A stretch of 64,000 bases of DNA from Clostridia bacterium (GTDB taxonomy: Bacteria > Bacillota > Clostridia > Oscillospirales > CAG-272), in the NCBI GenBank assembly GCA_017533565.1, contig JAFXHU010000014.1:1-64000 (forward strand), read 5' to 3'. Positions 42,615 through 52,267 of the stretch are shown piece after piece (the stretch's first letter is position 1; every line of letters starts with the position of its first letter). The notes under the pieces were generated by a model that was not told the origin of the DNA, searched no databases, and was given only the letters and a program-made list of their open reading frames with translations. The translations under genes and the position numbers were made by a program.

Positions 42615-44879
42615 TTATTCAAAGAATTTCTTTATAATTGCGATAACCATTCCAACGCTTGCGTTATCGGAGGAGCTGCCCGAGGATGCGGAAACGGTGT
42701 TGCAAGCAACGTCGTTTGCAGCGGCAAAGCCCGCGTTAAGTGCGGCGATTTTAGCATTGTATTCTGCGATTGCGGAATCAAGCTTTGCCTTGTCGGCGGA
42801 ATCAACTCCCTCGTATTTCTCGGCGTTGCCTACAGCCTCAAGAGCGTCGAGGGCAATATCGAATTTAGCGGCATTGTCGGACTCGCCAAGCAGCTGGCTT
42901 ACGAGGTTAGCAAACTGTGTCTTGTAGCCGACGGTAAGCTCAAGGTCGGACTGCATATTATTAAGCGCGATGTTTGCCTCGGTAACGCCCTCTACACCGA
43001 TAACGTTACCCGTTTGCTGGAGCAATACAGCCTTGTCAATTTCAGCCTGAAGCTCCTCCTTCGAGAGGGTTGCGGCCTTTTCAACAAGCTCGCGTACAAA
43101 GGAAACGTAGCTTTCAGCGGCAACTACGCTTTCGCCAACAGAGATAACAAGCTCCCCGTACTTTTCAATAGCATCGGTAACACCGGGATACTCGAGGTAA
43201 TTTGCGTTAATCTCGTCAAGGGCGAGTGCAGCGGAGTCGAGTGCGTTTTGCTTTGCGGAGAGGTACTGTGAATAATCGGCGCGGTTTACGTCACCGATAA
43301 AGCCGTCGCAGAGCGCGATAACCGCGTTCATTTCAGCCTCCAAGTCAGCGTAAGCGGAGAGGACAGCCTCGATACCCTCGAATGCGGGGTCGTCGAAGTA
43401 ATTGTCGCGGGCAACGGTAAATGCATTGAAGCGCATGCCAAAGGTGTTGGCGGTGTGGGTTGCAATATCAACGCTTTGTATAAAGGCGTTTGCTCCGTTT
43501 GAGAGCTGCTCAAACTTATCAATAACGGTGTTATAGCTGTCAATAAGCTCGGCAATACCCGGGTAGCCGATATACGGGTCGCAATCCTTGATTGCCTCGT
43601 AATAAGGCTTGAGGTAGCCGTAGCTTCTTATATTCGTGTTGCTAAGCTCAAGGTCGGCGAGGGCGGCAAGAACAGCCTCCGAATCGGTCTTGAGGGTTTC
43701 AAGTCTTTCAAGCTCCGCGTTATATGCGTTTATAACCGTCTCGCAAGCGGCAGCATCGTCCATAAAGCTTATATCGTCGGGAATGAGGTCAAGGTAAGCC
43801 TTGTAGCCGTTTACGTATTCAACAAGCTCGTCGTAGGGGACAACCTCGGCAACGCCGTTTACGCAAGCGTTAAGCTCGTCAACGAACAAACCGACGCCAA
43901 TCTTCTTAAAGGATGCGACGTCAGCAATTCCCTGCTCTGTTTCACCGACAAATCCGTGGTTGAAAATAAGGCTCATACCCGTGGTAACAACGGCAACCTT
44001 TTCCTCCGTTGCGATATCGGGATTTTCGCAGATTGCGATGAAATCGGCAACAGCACGCTCGGACTCGGGAAGCTTATCCGCCTCCATACGAGCAAAGGAG
44101 CCGCCCGATGCAATAACGTTATCAAGAGCAACGGTGGACTTCGGCATATTAGCAACCGAAGAACCGATTCTTACGTTTCCGACAACGTTGGTAGGAAGAA
44201 ATCCGTCGGTGTAGGATGCAACGGTCTGCTCCCCGAGGGTAACCTCGAGAGTGACGCTACCTCTTTGCACACCGTAGTTAAGGTTGAAGTGATAGAAGGT
44301 ATCGGCGGCAAGTGCAGCCTCCACGGTTGCGTAGGTGTACGTACCGTCAGCTCCGCCGTTTACGTATTCGATTTTGCCGTTAGCAAAGTCGATTTTAAGA
44401 ATGGACGTTCCGGGAACGTTGTTCTTTTGAAGAGCCTCGTCATGAGTAGCGGCGGTATCACCGACGTATATTTCAACGACGCGCTTTCCGTCACCCGCGG
44501 TCATAAGGTCGAACTCAAAAATGAAATCGTCGATTTCCTTGCCGCTTTCGGCACTCCAGTTAAGGAAGACGGCGGTGGTGTTCATCGCAGCCTTTCCACC
44601 CGTAATCGAGAGGTACTTTCCGTTTTCGCCTTCAACGATAGCGGTAGTATTCTTCAGTCCGTTGGCAAGCTGCTCGTGAGTGTAGTCGTCGGCGACAGCC
44701 TCCTCGTCCTCGAAGTTCAAGCCGAAGATAATCGGCTCCTCATAGTACTCAAGAATGCTCGCGTGGTTTTCGGTATTATACTTCAGCTCTTCACCGTTGG
44801 CGGATACGCCGAGGGCAAGCATTGATACACCGATCGCCAGGGCAATCAGGCAAACGAAAATCCTTTTGGACATTTTCAT
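42615..44879 (-). CDS. Secreted helical-repeat protein with C-terminal tail
   Basis: This 754-aa protein has a signal peptide (about residues 1-27), a concanavalin-like beta domain (about residues 50-250), then a long run of Ala/Glu-rich helices with no domain I recognise, and a small Ser-rich segment followed by VGMVIAIIKKFFE. That tail, a short hydrophobic stretch ending in basic and acidic residues, resembles a sorting or anchoring signal of an unrecognised type. The start follows AAGGAG. It is read from a promoter divergent from that of the large helicase. Confidence 0.7.
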   Translation of the reverse strand: MKMSKRIFVCLIALAIGVSMLALGVSANGEELKYNTENHASILEYYEEPIIFGLNFEDEEAVADDYTHEQLANGLKNTTAIVEGENGKYLSITGGKAAMNTTAVFLNWSAESGKEIDDFIFEFDLMTAGDGKRVVEIYVGDTAATHDEALQKNNVPGTSILKIDFANGKIEYVNGGADGTYTYATVEAALAADTFYHFNLNYGVQRGSVTLEVTLGEQTVASYTDGFLPTNVVGNVRIGSSVANMPKSTVALDNVIASGGSFARMEADKLPESERAVADFIAICENPDIATEEKVAVVTTGMSLIFNHGFVGETEQGIADVASFKKIGVGLFVDELNACVNGVAEVVPYDELVEYVNGYKAYLDLIPDDISFMDDAAACETVINAYNAELERLETLKTDSEAVLAALADLELSNTNIRSYGYLKPYYEAIKDCDPYIGYPGIAELIDSYNTVIDKFEQLSNGANAFIQSVDIATHTANTFGMRFNAFTVARDNYFDDPAFEGIEAVLSAYADLEAEMNAVIALCDGFIGDVNRADYSQYLSAKQNALDSAALALDEINANYLEYPGVTDAIEKYGELVISVGESVVAAESYVSFVRELVEKAATLSKEELQAEIDKAVLLQQTGNVIGVEGVTEANIALNNMQSDLELTVGYKTQFANLVSQLLGESDNAAKFDIALDALEAVGNAEKYEGVDSADKAKLDSAIAEYNAKIAALNAGFAAANDVACNTVSASSGSSSDNASVGMVIAIIKKFFE

Positions 44880-44932
44880 ATTGCATTTCTCCTTAAAAAA
44901 TTGTGCAGATTTAAATATTTTTGCTCGTAATA

Positions 44933-44961
44933 ATTATACCACCAAACAAATCAAAAATCAA
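44933..44961 (-). promoter_or_regulatory. Promoter of the helical-repeat protein
   Basis: On the minus strand: TTGATT (44961-44956), a 17-base spacer, TATAAT (44938-44933). Confidence 0.8.
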
Positions 44962-45050
44962 CTCGGCAATATGGCAAATTTTTGCGCCGCTATTTGTTCT
45001 TTTTGTACAAGTATTAAAATAAATTTAAATTAAATATTTGTCGCGCGCGG

Positions 45051-45079
45051 TTGATTTTTTCACACGGGTATGATATAAT
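45051..45079 (+). promoter_or_regulatory. Promoter of the helicase-nuclease gene
   Basis: TTGATT (45051-45056), a 17-base spacer, TATAAT (45074-45079). The A/T-rich stretch between the two divergent promoters, 44962-45050, holds no gene. Confidence 0.8.
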
Positions 45080-45172
45080 TGTACTAAAACGGTATTTTTG
45101 CGTCAGGATTCGCCAAAAAGGGCGACCCGACTTCACCTGCGATTTTTACACTTTTTTACGAAAGGAGAGAAA

Positions 45173-48100
45173 ATGGCAAAAAGTATCTATACATATTATA
45201 AGGAACGTCTTATCGAAATAGGCGGAAACAACAAATGCCTTTATTTGAAAAGTATAGTTCGCAAAAGCGCGTACGACCTCGGCAGAATCTTCGAGAAGCG
45301 CGACGGTAAGACCGACGAGCTTGTCAGCTTTCTTTTCACGTCAAAGCACTTCCCTCTCCCCGTTATAAGTGCGGCGGAGAAAAACGATATAACCGAAAAT
45401 CTCGGAGTTAAAGAAAAGGAAGCGCCCGCGGGCGCGACCGACGCGGAAAGGCGCCGTATTGCAAAGGCGTACCGCGACTCCTGTGACAGGGCGATAGAAA
45501 ACGAGATTGCAAAGCTTAAGGACCTCCAGCGCGAGGTGGAGGAAATAGAAAAGGAAACGGGCAGGTACGAGCTTTACGTCGGATACCCGTTCGTTTTCGG
45601 CTGTATTCCGCAGGGGGGTACGAAAACCCTCATGAAGGCTCCGCTTTTGCTCTTTCCCGTAAGGATAGACTTTCCCGACGAGGGCACGGCGGAGATTTCC
45701 ATAAACGAAAACGAGAAGATACGTATTAACCACGCGCTCGTTTACGCATACGCACAGGCAAAGAAGCTTAATATTGAGGGGCTTGATTTGGAGCTTGACG
45801 ATATGTCAAAATTCCCGACGGTTCGCTCGGTAATAGATTACCTTGCCGAGGCGCATATAAAGATAGACGCAACCGACTCGAAGCACATTTATCCGTATTC
45901 GATGTTCAAGGAGCCTGATAACCGTTCCGACCTTTCGGTAAGATACGGTGCGGTGCTTGCGCGCTTCCCTCTTTCAAACTCCATATACCGCGATTACACC
46001 GAGCTTGAAAAGAAGAAGCTTTACAACGACGCGGTAAACGAGCTTTTGCACATCGGAAAGCAAAAGAAGAAAAGGGTTAAAAAATCCGACCGCCGAGAGC
46101 AAAGAAACAGCTATGCGGTCAAGATGCTCGACTTTGCACAGTCGGAGGTTGTAAAGAAGGTTGACGAAAAGGGCAATATGGTTATATACGGCCCTCCCGG
46201 TACGGGAAAGTCGCAGACGATAGTCAACGTTATAACCGACGCAATTTGCAAGAACAAGCGCGTGCTTGTGGTTTCGCAGAAGAAGGCGGCGCTCGACGTC
46301 GTTTACAACCGTCTTGGCATTCTTAACAGCAAGGCGATGTACATAAGCGACGAAACGAGAGAAAAGCGCTCCTTCTACGAAAGATGCCTTTCGGCGCATC
46401 AGAGGGATATGGTTGAAAGCCTTTCCGACGTTGCCGCGCTCGAGGGCAAGTACAACGAAACCGAGGCAAAAATCCGCGAGGAGGAGAAAAAGCTCCGCCT
46501 TATCGAAAGGACGCTTACCGAGGTGCGCCCGTTCGGTCTTTCGCTTGCGGATATGTACGCCTCCAGCGTCAATTATTCAAAGTCCTCCTACGAATACTCG
46601 ATATATCAAAGGCTTATTGCCGAGGACGGTATAATGAGCCTTAATTACAAGGAGCTTTCCGAGGCACTTTTCGGTATAAGAGAAATGAACCTCGCGAAAA
46701 CCTACTACGACTTTCTTCAGGATAAGGAGAAAAACCCCCTCATCGACAATATGCAGCAGGGGCTTGATATTCGCACCCTTGCCGAGGTGAAGGGAGAAAT
46801 CGAGGAAATTCAAAAGGCGAAAAAGGGTCTTTTCGGCACGGCGAAGTATCCGTATTACAGGCTCGTGCTTGCGTATTATTACGAGCTTGACGACGCGGAG
46901 CAGCTTGACGCGGTCGTAAGAATGCAGCGCAGAATGGAGATGCCCGACAAGCGCCTCGGTATCAAAAAGGCGGAGGCGGAAATCAAGGCGAAAATCCTTG
47001 AAACGCGAGATGCAATTCATTCCTACGTGAAGGAATACGACTGTCTTAACCGCGTTATGACACCCGACGGATACCTCGCGGTCATAGACAATATACTGCG
47101 CGGAAACACCGCGTATATCAAGCTGGTTTACGAGGCACTCGACAATTATATTGCGCTTCGCGACGTAAACAAGCTTATCGAGGGACTCGACGCGGCGAAG
47201 CTTTCAATTTTGAATTTCGCCTACACTGTATCAAAGAGCAGAGCGAATTACAACGATATTATCGCTTCGCTTCTCGATATTCGCATTTACCACGAGGTTT
47301 TGAGATACGAGGAGGAGTGTGCCGACTCGCTCTCCGTAATTCTCGACTACGATAATATCACCGCAAAGATTTACAAGCACAAGGAGGAGCAGCTCGAAAT
47401 AGCGTATAAGCTTTGTGCGGGTAAAAACAGCAAGGAATACGAAACGCTTTACGAAAACGGAAAGGATAACAAGGATTACCTTTACCAGATTTCAAAGAAG
47501 CAGAAATTCTGGCCGATACGGAAAATGATGGAGATTTACGGCGGATACGTTTTAACGCTATTCCCCTGCTGGCTTCTCTCCCCCGAAAACGTATCTAATC
47601 TTCTTCCGCTTGAAAAGAATATGTTCGACGTGGTAATCTTCGACGAGGCCTCGCAGGTATTTATCGAAAGCACCATTCCGACGATTTACCGCGGAAAATC
47701 CATCGTAGTTGCGGGAGATGACAAGCAGCTTCGTCCCTCCGCTACGTTTATGAAGCGTTATCTCGGTGCAGACCCGGAGCTGCAGGAGGACCTTTCGGTG
47801 CAGGCTGCGCTTGAGGTTGACAGCCTTCTCGACCTTGCGGTTGCGAGATACGACAGCGCAAACCTTACCTACCACTACCGTTCAAGGCATCAGGAGCTTA
47901 TTGACTTTTCAAACGCGGCGTTTTATTCGTCGGGGCTTCAGATTGCTCCGAATATATCCAAAAACAAGTCCTCCCGTCCGATTGAGCGTTACAAGGTAAA
48001 CGGCAGGTGGATTGACAGAAGAAATCCCGCCGAGGCGGAAAAGGTCGTTGACCTTCTTTCGGAAATATCCAAAAGCCGCACGCATAACGAGAGTGTCGGA

Positions 48101-48916
48101 ATTATAACCTTTAACAGCGAGCAGCAGTCCTGTATTGCAGACGCAATAGACAGGCGAATGGCAAAGGACGCGGATTTTCGCTCCTTTATGCTTAAGGAAA
48201 GGCACAGGCTCGAGGGCGGCGAGGATACGAGCATTTTTATCAAAAATCTCGAAAACGTTCAGGGTGACGAAAGAGATATTATCATCTTCTCTATCGGCTA
48301 TGCGGAAAACGAGGAGGGCAAGCTTTATACCTCCTTTGGCTCGCTGTCGGTTGAGGGCGGTGAAAACCGTCTTAACGTTGCGGTCACGAGAGCAAGGTCA
48401 AAGATTATCGTCGTTACGAGCATTGAGCCGGAGGAGCTTAAGGTCGAAGGCTCAAAGCATTTGGGTCCGAAGCTGCTCAAGAAATACCTTACCTACGTGA
48501 GGGCGGTTGCAAAGGACGATGCAGAGGAGGTGCGGGTTATCCTCTCCGAGCTTAATCCCGCAGAAACGAAGGCGGAGAGCCTTTACACCTCGCTTAAGAC
48601 GGTTGAGGAGCAGATGAAGGAGCGACTTGAAAAGCTTGGATACAGGGTTGAAACCTCCATCGGAAACAGGAACAACCGCATTTCGCTTGCAATCTACGAC
48701 CCCGAGAGCGACAGATACCTCGTGGGTGTGGAGCTTGACAGAGATGCGTTTGCGGCGTCCTCCTCTCCTATGGAGCGCGACGTTTACAAGCCTCGCTTCC
48801 TTGAATCCCGCGGCTGGACGCTTATGCGCGTTTGGTGCCGCGATTGGTGGCTTTCGCCGACGAAGGTCGTAAAGAGCATTGCGGCGGCGGCAGATAAAAG
48901 CAAAAAAGCAAAATGA
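45173..48916 (+). CDS. SF1 helicase with C-terminal nuclease-fold domain
   Basis: This 1247-aa cytosolic protein is an AAA_11/AAA_12 (Upf1/DNA2-like) helicase: Walker A GPPGTGKS at 340-347, Walker B DEAS at 824-827, VAGDDKQLRPS, and motif VI AVTRARS. A coiled region lies between the two ATPase halves. The last 120 residues resemble the restriction-endonuclease-like MTES_1575 family (GVELDRD with E1187; RDVYKPRFLESRGWTLMRVW), though the usual first Asp of the catalytic site reads Ser (RISLAIYDP). Related proteins occur in defence loci. No second defence gene is adjacent, so it may act alone. The ATG at 45173 follows AAAGGAGAG. Confidence 0.82.
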   Translation: MAKSIYTYYKERLIEIGGNNKCLYLKSIVRKSAYDLGRIFEKRDGKTDELVSFLFTSKHFPLPVISAAEKNDITENLGVKEKEAPAGATDAERRRIAKAYRDSCDRAIENEIAKLKDLQREVEEIEKETGRYELYVGYPFVFGCIPQGGTKTLMKAPLLLFPVRIDFPDEGTAEISINENEKIRINHALVYAYAQAKKLNIEGLDLELDDMSKFPTVRSVIDYLAEAHIKIDATDSKHIYPYSMFKEPDNRSDLSVRYGAVLARFPLSNSIYRDYTELEKKKLYNDAVNELLHIGKQKKKRVKKSDRREQRNSYAVKMLDFAQSEVVKKVDEKGNMVIYGPPGTGKSQTIVNVITDAICKNKRVLVVSQKKAALDVVYNRLGILNSKAMYISDETREKRSFYERCLSAHQRDMVESLSDVAALEGKYNETEAKIREEEKKLRLIERTLTEVRPFGLSLADMYASSVNYSKSSYEYSIYQRLIAEDGIMSLNYKELSEALFGIREMNLAKTYYDFLQDKEKNPLIDNMQQGLDIRTLAEVKGEIEEIQKAKKGLFGTAKYPYYRLVLAYYYELDDAEQLDAVVRMQRRMEMPDKRLGIKKAEAEIKAKILETRDAIHSYVKEYDCLNRVMTPDGYLAVIDNILRGNTAYIKLVYEALDNYIALRDVNKLIEGLDAAKLSILNFAYTVSKSRANYNDIIASLLDIRIYHEVLRYEEECADSLSVILDYDNITAKIYKHKEEQLEIAYKLCAGKNSKEYETLYENGKDNKDYLYQISKKQKFWPIRKMMEIYGGYVLTLFPCWLLSPENVSNLLPLEKNMFDVVIFDEASQVFIESTIPTIYRGKSIVVAGDDKQLRPSATFMKRYLGADPELQEDLSVQAALEVDSLLDLAVARYDSANLTYHYRSRHQELIDFSNAAFYSSGLQIAPNISKNKSSRPIERYKVNGRWIDRRNPAEAEKVVDLLSEISKSRTHNESVGIITFNSEQQSCIADAIDRRMAKDADFRSFMLKERHRLEGGEDTSIFIKNLENVQGDERDIIIFSIGYAENEEGKLYTSFGSLSVEGGENRLNVAVTRARSKIIVVTSIEPEELKVEGSKHLGPKLLKKYLTYVRAVAKDDAEEVRVILSELNPAETKAESLYTSLKTVEEQMKERLEKLGYRVETSIGNRNNRISLAIYDPESDRYLVGVELDRDAFAASSSPMERDVYKPRFLESRGWTLMRVWCRDWWLSPTKVVKSIAAAADKSKKAK

Positions 48917-48925
48917 CGTTAAGAA

Positions 48926-48957
48926 AACGGCGGAGATAATCCGCCGTTTTCGTTTTT
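48926..48957 (+). terminator. Terminator after the helicase gene
   Basis: Stem AACGGCGGA / TCCGCCGTT, loop GATAA, then a T-rich tail. Confidence 0.85.
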
Positions 48958-49028
48958 ATAGAGGCAACCGCCGAAAAAGCTGGCGTTTTCGGTAAAAAAA
49001 GTGCCGAAAAGTTGACACGGGTGCGCCC

Positions 49029-49310
49029 TTACGCCCTATCAACGTGGATTTCAACGCTTCCTCTTTTCAGCGGTGCGCCGAGGGGAAGGCGCAAAACCGA
49101 CCCAAGTCCAACGGCAAAGCTCCGTACTCTTTCGTTTGCGAAAAGCTCCACCCTAACCGTATCGGGGGTGATTTCGGCAAGCCTTATTTCTCCGCCGTGA
49201 TGAGGGAGGGTGACGCGGCTCTGACTGTCGGGAAGGGTGTAGGTGCGGCTCTCTCTTTTTCCGCTTTCGCCGTCGAATTCTATTATTAAGGTCAGGTTAT
49301 ATTTCGGCAT
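49029..49310 (-). CDS. Small protein of unknown function (93 aa)
   Basis: A 93-aa beta-rich protein (KYNLTLIIEFDGESG, RVTLPHHGGEIRLAEI, then VGLGSVLRLPLG) without a signal peptide or a domain I recognise. A promoter with a perfect -10 lies upstream, which supports it being a real gene. No clear partner is near it; the GH20 gene on the same strand, upstream of it, ends at its own terminator. Confidence 0.6.
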   Translation of the reverse strand: MPKYNLTLIIEFDGESGKRESRTYTLPDSQSRVTLPHHGGEIRLAEITPDTVRVELFANERVRSFAVGLGSVLRLPLGAPLKRGSVEIHVDRA

Positions 49311-49352
49311 TTTGCTATCTCCGTTTTCGTTTTATTACAGCAGGTTTATTTT

Positions 49353-49381
49353 ATTATAGCACGCCCTTTGCAAAATGGCAA
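49353..49381 (-). promoter_or_regulatory. Promoter of the 93-aa protein gene
   Basis: On the minus strand: TTGCCA (49381-49376), a 17-base spacer, TATAAT (49358-49353). Confidence 0.75.
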
Positions 49382-49401
49382 GTGCGGGTGAAAAATTCGG
49401 A

Positions 49402-49431
49402 TAAAAATCCCCCGCCAAGCACGGCGGGGGA
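49402..49431 (-). terminator. Terminator after the GH20 gene
   Basis: Stem TCCCCCGCC / GGCGGGGGA, then TTTTTATCC on the minus strand. The opposite side is not T-rich enough for a second direction. Confidence 0.85.
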
Positions 49432-49441
49432 GCTTTTCTTT

Positions 49442-51079
49442 TTAGTGAGAAACGACGTTTGTGGAGAGGTAGCGCGACGACTGGTTAAAGTTACCCGGGA
49501 CGTTTTTCGTGCCGTAGGGGAGAATTTCCTCCTCCAGCTCGGGAATAGAGTCGATTTTTCCGTTAACGTAGTCGAGTATTCTTCTTCTGCAGGCAGAGGT
49601 GCGGCGAATAATTCCGCCGAGTCTTTGGTCCTGTACGTCGAAGCCGCAGGGCTTGTTTTCGATAAACCATTGCTTTTCAAAGGTGAGGGCAAAGGTGTTA
49701 ATTCTCTTTTCGGCGAGGACGTAGTCCTTTTCCGCGAGGGTACGAAGGGTGTCGAGATCGTGTGCGGCGTATGCGGCTCTCGTTTTCGCGCCAAGCTCGT
49801 ACTTCACCTCAAGTGCCTCGCAAAGCTTTGCCGCGGTGTTGAAGAGATAGCCGAATTTGCGAGACTTTTTCGCAATGCGGTTAAGCTCCACGGCGAGATT
49901 TTTGTAGGTTTCGGATGCGCTCGGCACTACCGTATAATCCATAAAGGAGTTGAAGTAGTCGGAGTAAATCATATACTTCGAGGGGTTGACGGGGTGGCTG
50001 TAATTATGTTCCTTGTTTTCAACAATTCCCGTACCGCAAAGGTTGTTTGGAGCGTCGAGCATCATAAACTCGTCAAAGGTAATACCGCCCGTAAAGCGAA
50101 GAAATTTTGCCTTTATGGACTCCATATCCTCGTTACCCTTCGCACATTCGGATATGTAGAAGAGGGCGGGAAGAATTGCAAACTTCGAGCATTCGGAGCC
50201 GTCGTCGCCCCACATCGTCATAAATATGTTTTTGCACTTGTTTTTACGGCAGGAGCGAATTGCGGGTCCCATAGCAAGCATACTGAACTCGTTGTGGGGC
50301 ATAAAGCCGCTCCATGTCCAAGCACCGCCGCCAAACCAGGTTTTCTTTGAAAGCTGGTTATGCATTTCAAACATTATATCGTATTCCGACTCGTTAAGAT
50401 GGTAGTAATCCCAATATACGGGAATTACGGATTCGGGCACGCTGTCTATTACGGTTTGGGGTACTTTTAGCACCTCTTTTGCATAGTATTTGTCGTCCAT
50501 CCAGCTACGGAAGAACATATCCGACCAAAGCATAACCTCGTAATTGAATTTCTTTGCAATCTCGCAAACCCTCTCAAGGTGGCGGGCGATTATCGTGGAG
50601 GAATGCTCGTAGCCGAATTTATCAAGGTGGCGTCCGCGTCCGAGCATATGCGCCTCGTCCATACCGACGTGGATTTTGCGGGTGGCAAAGCACTCCGAAA
50701 GCGTTGTGAACATACGCTCGATAAGCTCGTAGGTGCGGGGGTCGTCGGCAAGAAGAATATCGCCGCAGTCAACCGGGATTTGTCCCCAGCGAAGCGTTCC
50801 GTTAAGGTGTGCGAGCGTTTGAATACACGGGATTACCTCCATTCCTATGGAGGTTGCAAAGGAGTCAAGCTCCTTCATTTCCGCCTTCGAATATCTTCCG
50901 CGCATATAGCCGAAATACGGCTCGTTATCCACCTCGTAGGTATCCTCGGTGTATAAGAACACGGTGGTATAGCCCATCCTTTTCAAAATCGGGAGATACC
51001 TTTTAAGAGTGGGAATGCTCATAACCGCGTTACGCGACATATCGATCATAACGCCGAGCGATTGAAACTTTTTAGCCAT
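49442..51079 (-). CDS. Glycoside hydrolase family 20-type protein
   Basis: This 545-aa protein has the GH20 (beta-N-acetylhexosaminidase) barrel, with the catalytic Asp-Glu pair D141-E142 in HVGMDEAHMLGRG. The start (SLGVMIDMSRNAVMSIPTLKRYL) and the middle (YWDYYHLNESEYD, GGGAWTWSGFMPHN) fit the GcnA-like subgroup. It has no signal peptide, so it probably acts on imported amino-sugar oligosaccharides. The C-terminal helical part follows the barrel. Its own promoter lies just upstream. Confidence 0.88.
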   Translation of the reverse strand: MAKKFQSLGVMIDMSRNAVMSIPTLKRYLPILKRMGYTTVFLYTEDTYEVDNEPYFGYMRGRYSKAEMKELDSFATSIGMEVIPCIQTLAHLNGTLRWGQIPVDCGDILLADDPRTYELIERMFTTLSECFATRKIHVGMDEAHMLGRGRHLDKFGYEHSSTIIARHLERVCEIAKKFNYEVMLWSDMFFRSWMDDKYYAKEVLKVPQTVIDSVPESVIPVYWDYYHLNESEYDIMFEMHNQLSKKTWFGGGAWTWSGFMPHNEFSMLAMGPAIRSCRKNKCKNIFMTMWGDDGSECSKFAILPALFYISECAKGNEDMESIKAKFLRFTGGITFDEFMMLDAPNNLCGTGIVENKEHNYSHPVNPSKYMIYSDYFNSFMDYTVVPSASETYKNLAVELNRIAKKSRKFGYLFNTAAKLCEALEVKYELGAKTRAAYAAHDLDTLRTLAEKDYVLAEKRINTFALTFEKQWFIENKPCGFDVQDQRLGGIIRRTSACRRRILDYVNGKIDSIPELEEEILPYGTKNVPGNFNQSSRYLSTNVVSH

Positions 51080-51126
51080 TTTTTTCTCCGTAAGCTGTTT
51101 TTTAGGACGGTACTTCGTCCAAGGGT

Positions 51127-51155
51127 ATTATACATTACATTTTTTGGCAAGTCAA
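51127..51155 (-). promoter_or_regulatory. Promoter of the GH20 gene
   Basis: On the minus strand: TTGACT (51155-51150), a 17-base spacer, TATAAT (51132-51127). Confidence 0.82.
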
Positions 51156-51214
51156 CCGAATTTAGCTATTTTTTTTCCTTCGTTCAAATAAAAATTATTT
51201 TTTTGAAAGAGGTC

Positions 51215-51243
51215 TTGAATTATTAACAATTTAAGTGTATAAT
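51215..51243 (+). promoter_or_regulatory. Promoter of yajC
   Basis: TTGAAT (51215-51220), a 17-base spacer, TATAAT (51238-51243). Confidence 0.8.
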
Positions 51244-51279
51244 AATATGGTAAAAATACACTTGAAAGGTAAAAATGTG

Positions 51280-51639
51280 ATGTTTAATTATCTTCTTGAG
51301 GCATCGGCAGATCTTTTCAGCTCGCTTTTGCCCATACTTGGAATCGGTCTTGTGATCGTATTTTTTTATTTCTTTATGATTCGTCCGCAAAGAAAGCAGG
51401 AAAAAAAGGATGCGGAGATGCGTAACGCCCTTCAGGTCGGTGACGAGGTTACCACCATCGGCGGTATCATCGGTAAGGTCGTTTCTATAAAAGAGGAAAC
51501 CTTCGTTCTCGAAACCACGAAGGACAGAACGAGAATCCGTTTCCTTCGCGGTGCGATAAGAAGCGTTGACGTGAGAATTGCAGACGTCGTTGCACAGGAA
51601 AAGGCAGACGCAGAGGCAGACACCGAGGAAAAGAAGTAA
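51280..51639 (+). CDS. yajC: Preprotein translocase subunit YajC
   Basis: This 119-aa protein has one membrane helix (about residues 14-32), the motif FYFFMIRPQRKQEKK directly after it, and a cytosolic beta domain (VGDEVTTIGGIIGKVVSI). YajC associates with SecDF at the Sec translocon. No secD or secF gene is next to it here. The ATG at 51280 follows AAAGGT. It is ended by the terminator at 51644. Confidence 0.93.
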   Translation: MFNYLLEASADLFSSLLPILGIGLVIVFFYFFMIRPQRKQEKKDAEMRNALQVGDEVTTIGGIIGKVVSIKEETFVLETTKDRTRIRFLRGAIRSVDVRIADVVAQEKADAEADTEEKK

Positions 51640-51643
51640 TGAA

Positions 51644-51669
51644 GAGCGAGCCGACGGCTCGCTCCTTTT
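51644..51669 (+). terminator. Terminator after yajC
   Basis: Stem GAGCGAGCC / GGCTCGCTC, loop GAC, then CTTTTCTTTC. Confidence 0.85.
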
Positions 51670-51789
51670 CTTTCGGTTGCGCTCTTAAAGCCGTGCTGTG
51701 CGGCGGCGGCCCTTCCCTTTTTCGTTTTTGTCATATTTTTGCAGGACGGGAATATGCTTTAGTATAAACGAAAAGAAGGGTTATATGAA

Positions 51790-52188
51790 ATGTCGAACAA
51801 AAGCAAGCTTTTTAAAAGCCTTAAGCCTCCCGTATTTATTTGCATCGGGGTACTTTTATCCTATACCGTTTTGACCGTGATTTCGCTCCTCGGAGCTTTT
51901 ATTTGCAATGCAACCGAGGACCCTGCGAGGCTCGTCGGTATTGTGGCGTTTGCGGTTTTGCTTATTACCGCGGCAGTGTCCTCGTTTATTCTTTCGCGGC
52001 TTCGCGTCGAGGGCGGCGGCCTTCTCGCAATTTTAACGGCGGCGGGCTTCGTTATCATACGGATAGTTATTTCGCTGTTTTTGTCGGGAACAGACCTTTC
52101 CGACCTTCTCGACTGCGCTTGCTATCTCGGTATGGGGACGATTTTCGCGCTTTTGGGTCAAAAGCGCTTTGGCAGACGGCACAGGTAA
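51790..52188 (+). CDS. TIGR04086 family membrane protein
   Basis: This 132-aa protein has four predicted membrane helices (about residues 14-37, 45-67, 76-95 and 102-120). It fits TIGR04086, a Clostridia family often found next to yajC, as here. Function unknown. The start is weakly supported (GGGTTATATGAA). The terminator at 52232 lies beyond it. Confidence 0.75.
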   Translation: MSNKSKLFKSLKPPVFICIGVLLSYTVLTVISLLGAFICNATEDPARLVGIVAFAVLLITAAVSSFILSRLRVEGGGLLAILTAAGFVIIRIVISLFLSGTDLSDLLDCACYLGMGTIFALLGQKRFGRRHR

Positions 52189-52231
52189 ATTTCGGATAAG
52201 TAATGCCCAAAACCGTGGCGAAAAGGAAAAT

Positions 52232-52260
52232 GCGGCACTTAAAAAGTGCCGCATTTTTCG
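52232..52260. terminator. Bidirectional terminator
   Basis: Stem GCGGCACTT / AAGTGCCGC, loop AAA, with T-rich ends on both sides. It serves the converging TIGR04086 and pyridoxamine kinase genes. Confidence 0.85.
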
Positions 52261-52267
52261 CGTACGG

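Noticed and set aside
45001..45172. A CRISPR leader or array near the helicase
   Set aside because: There are no repeated units with spacers; only two divergent promoters are present.
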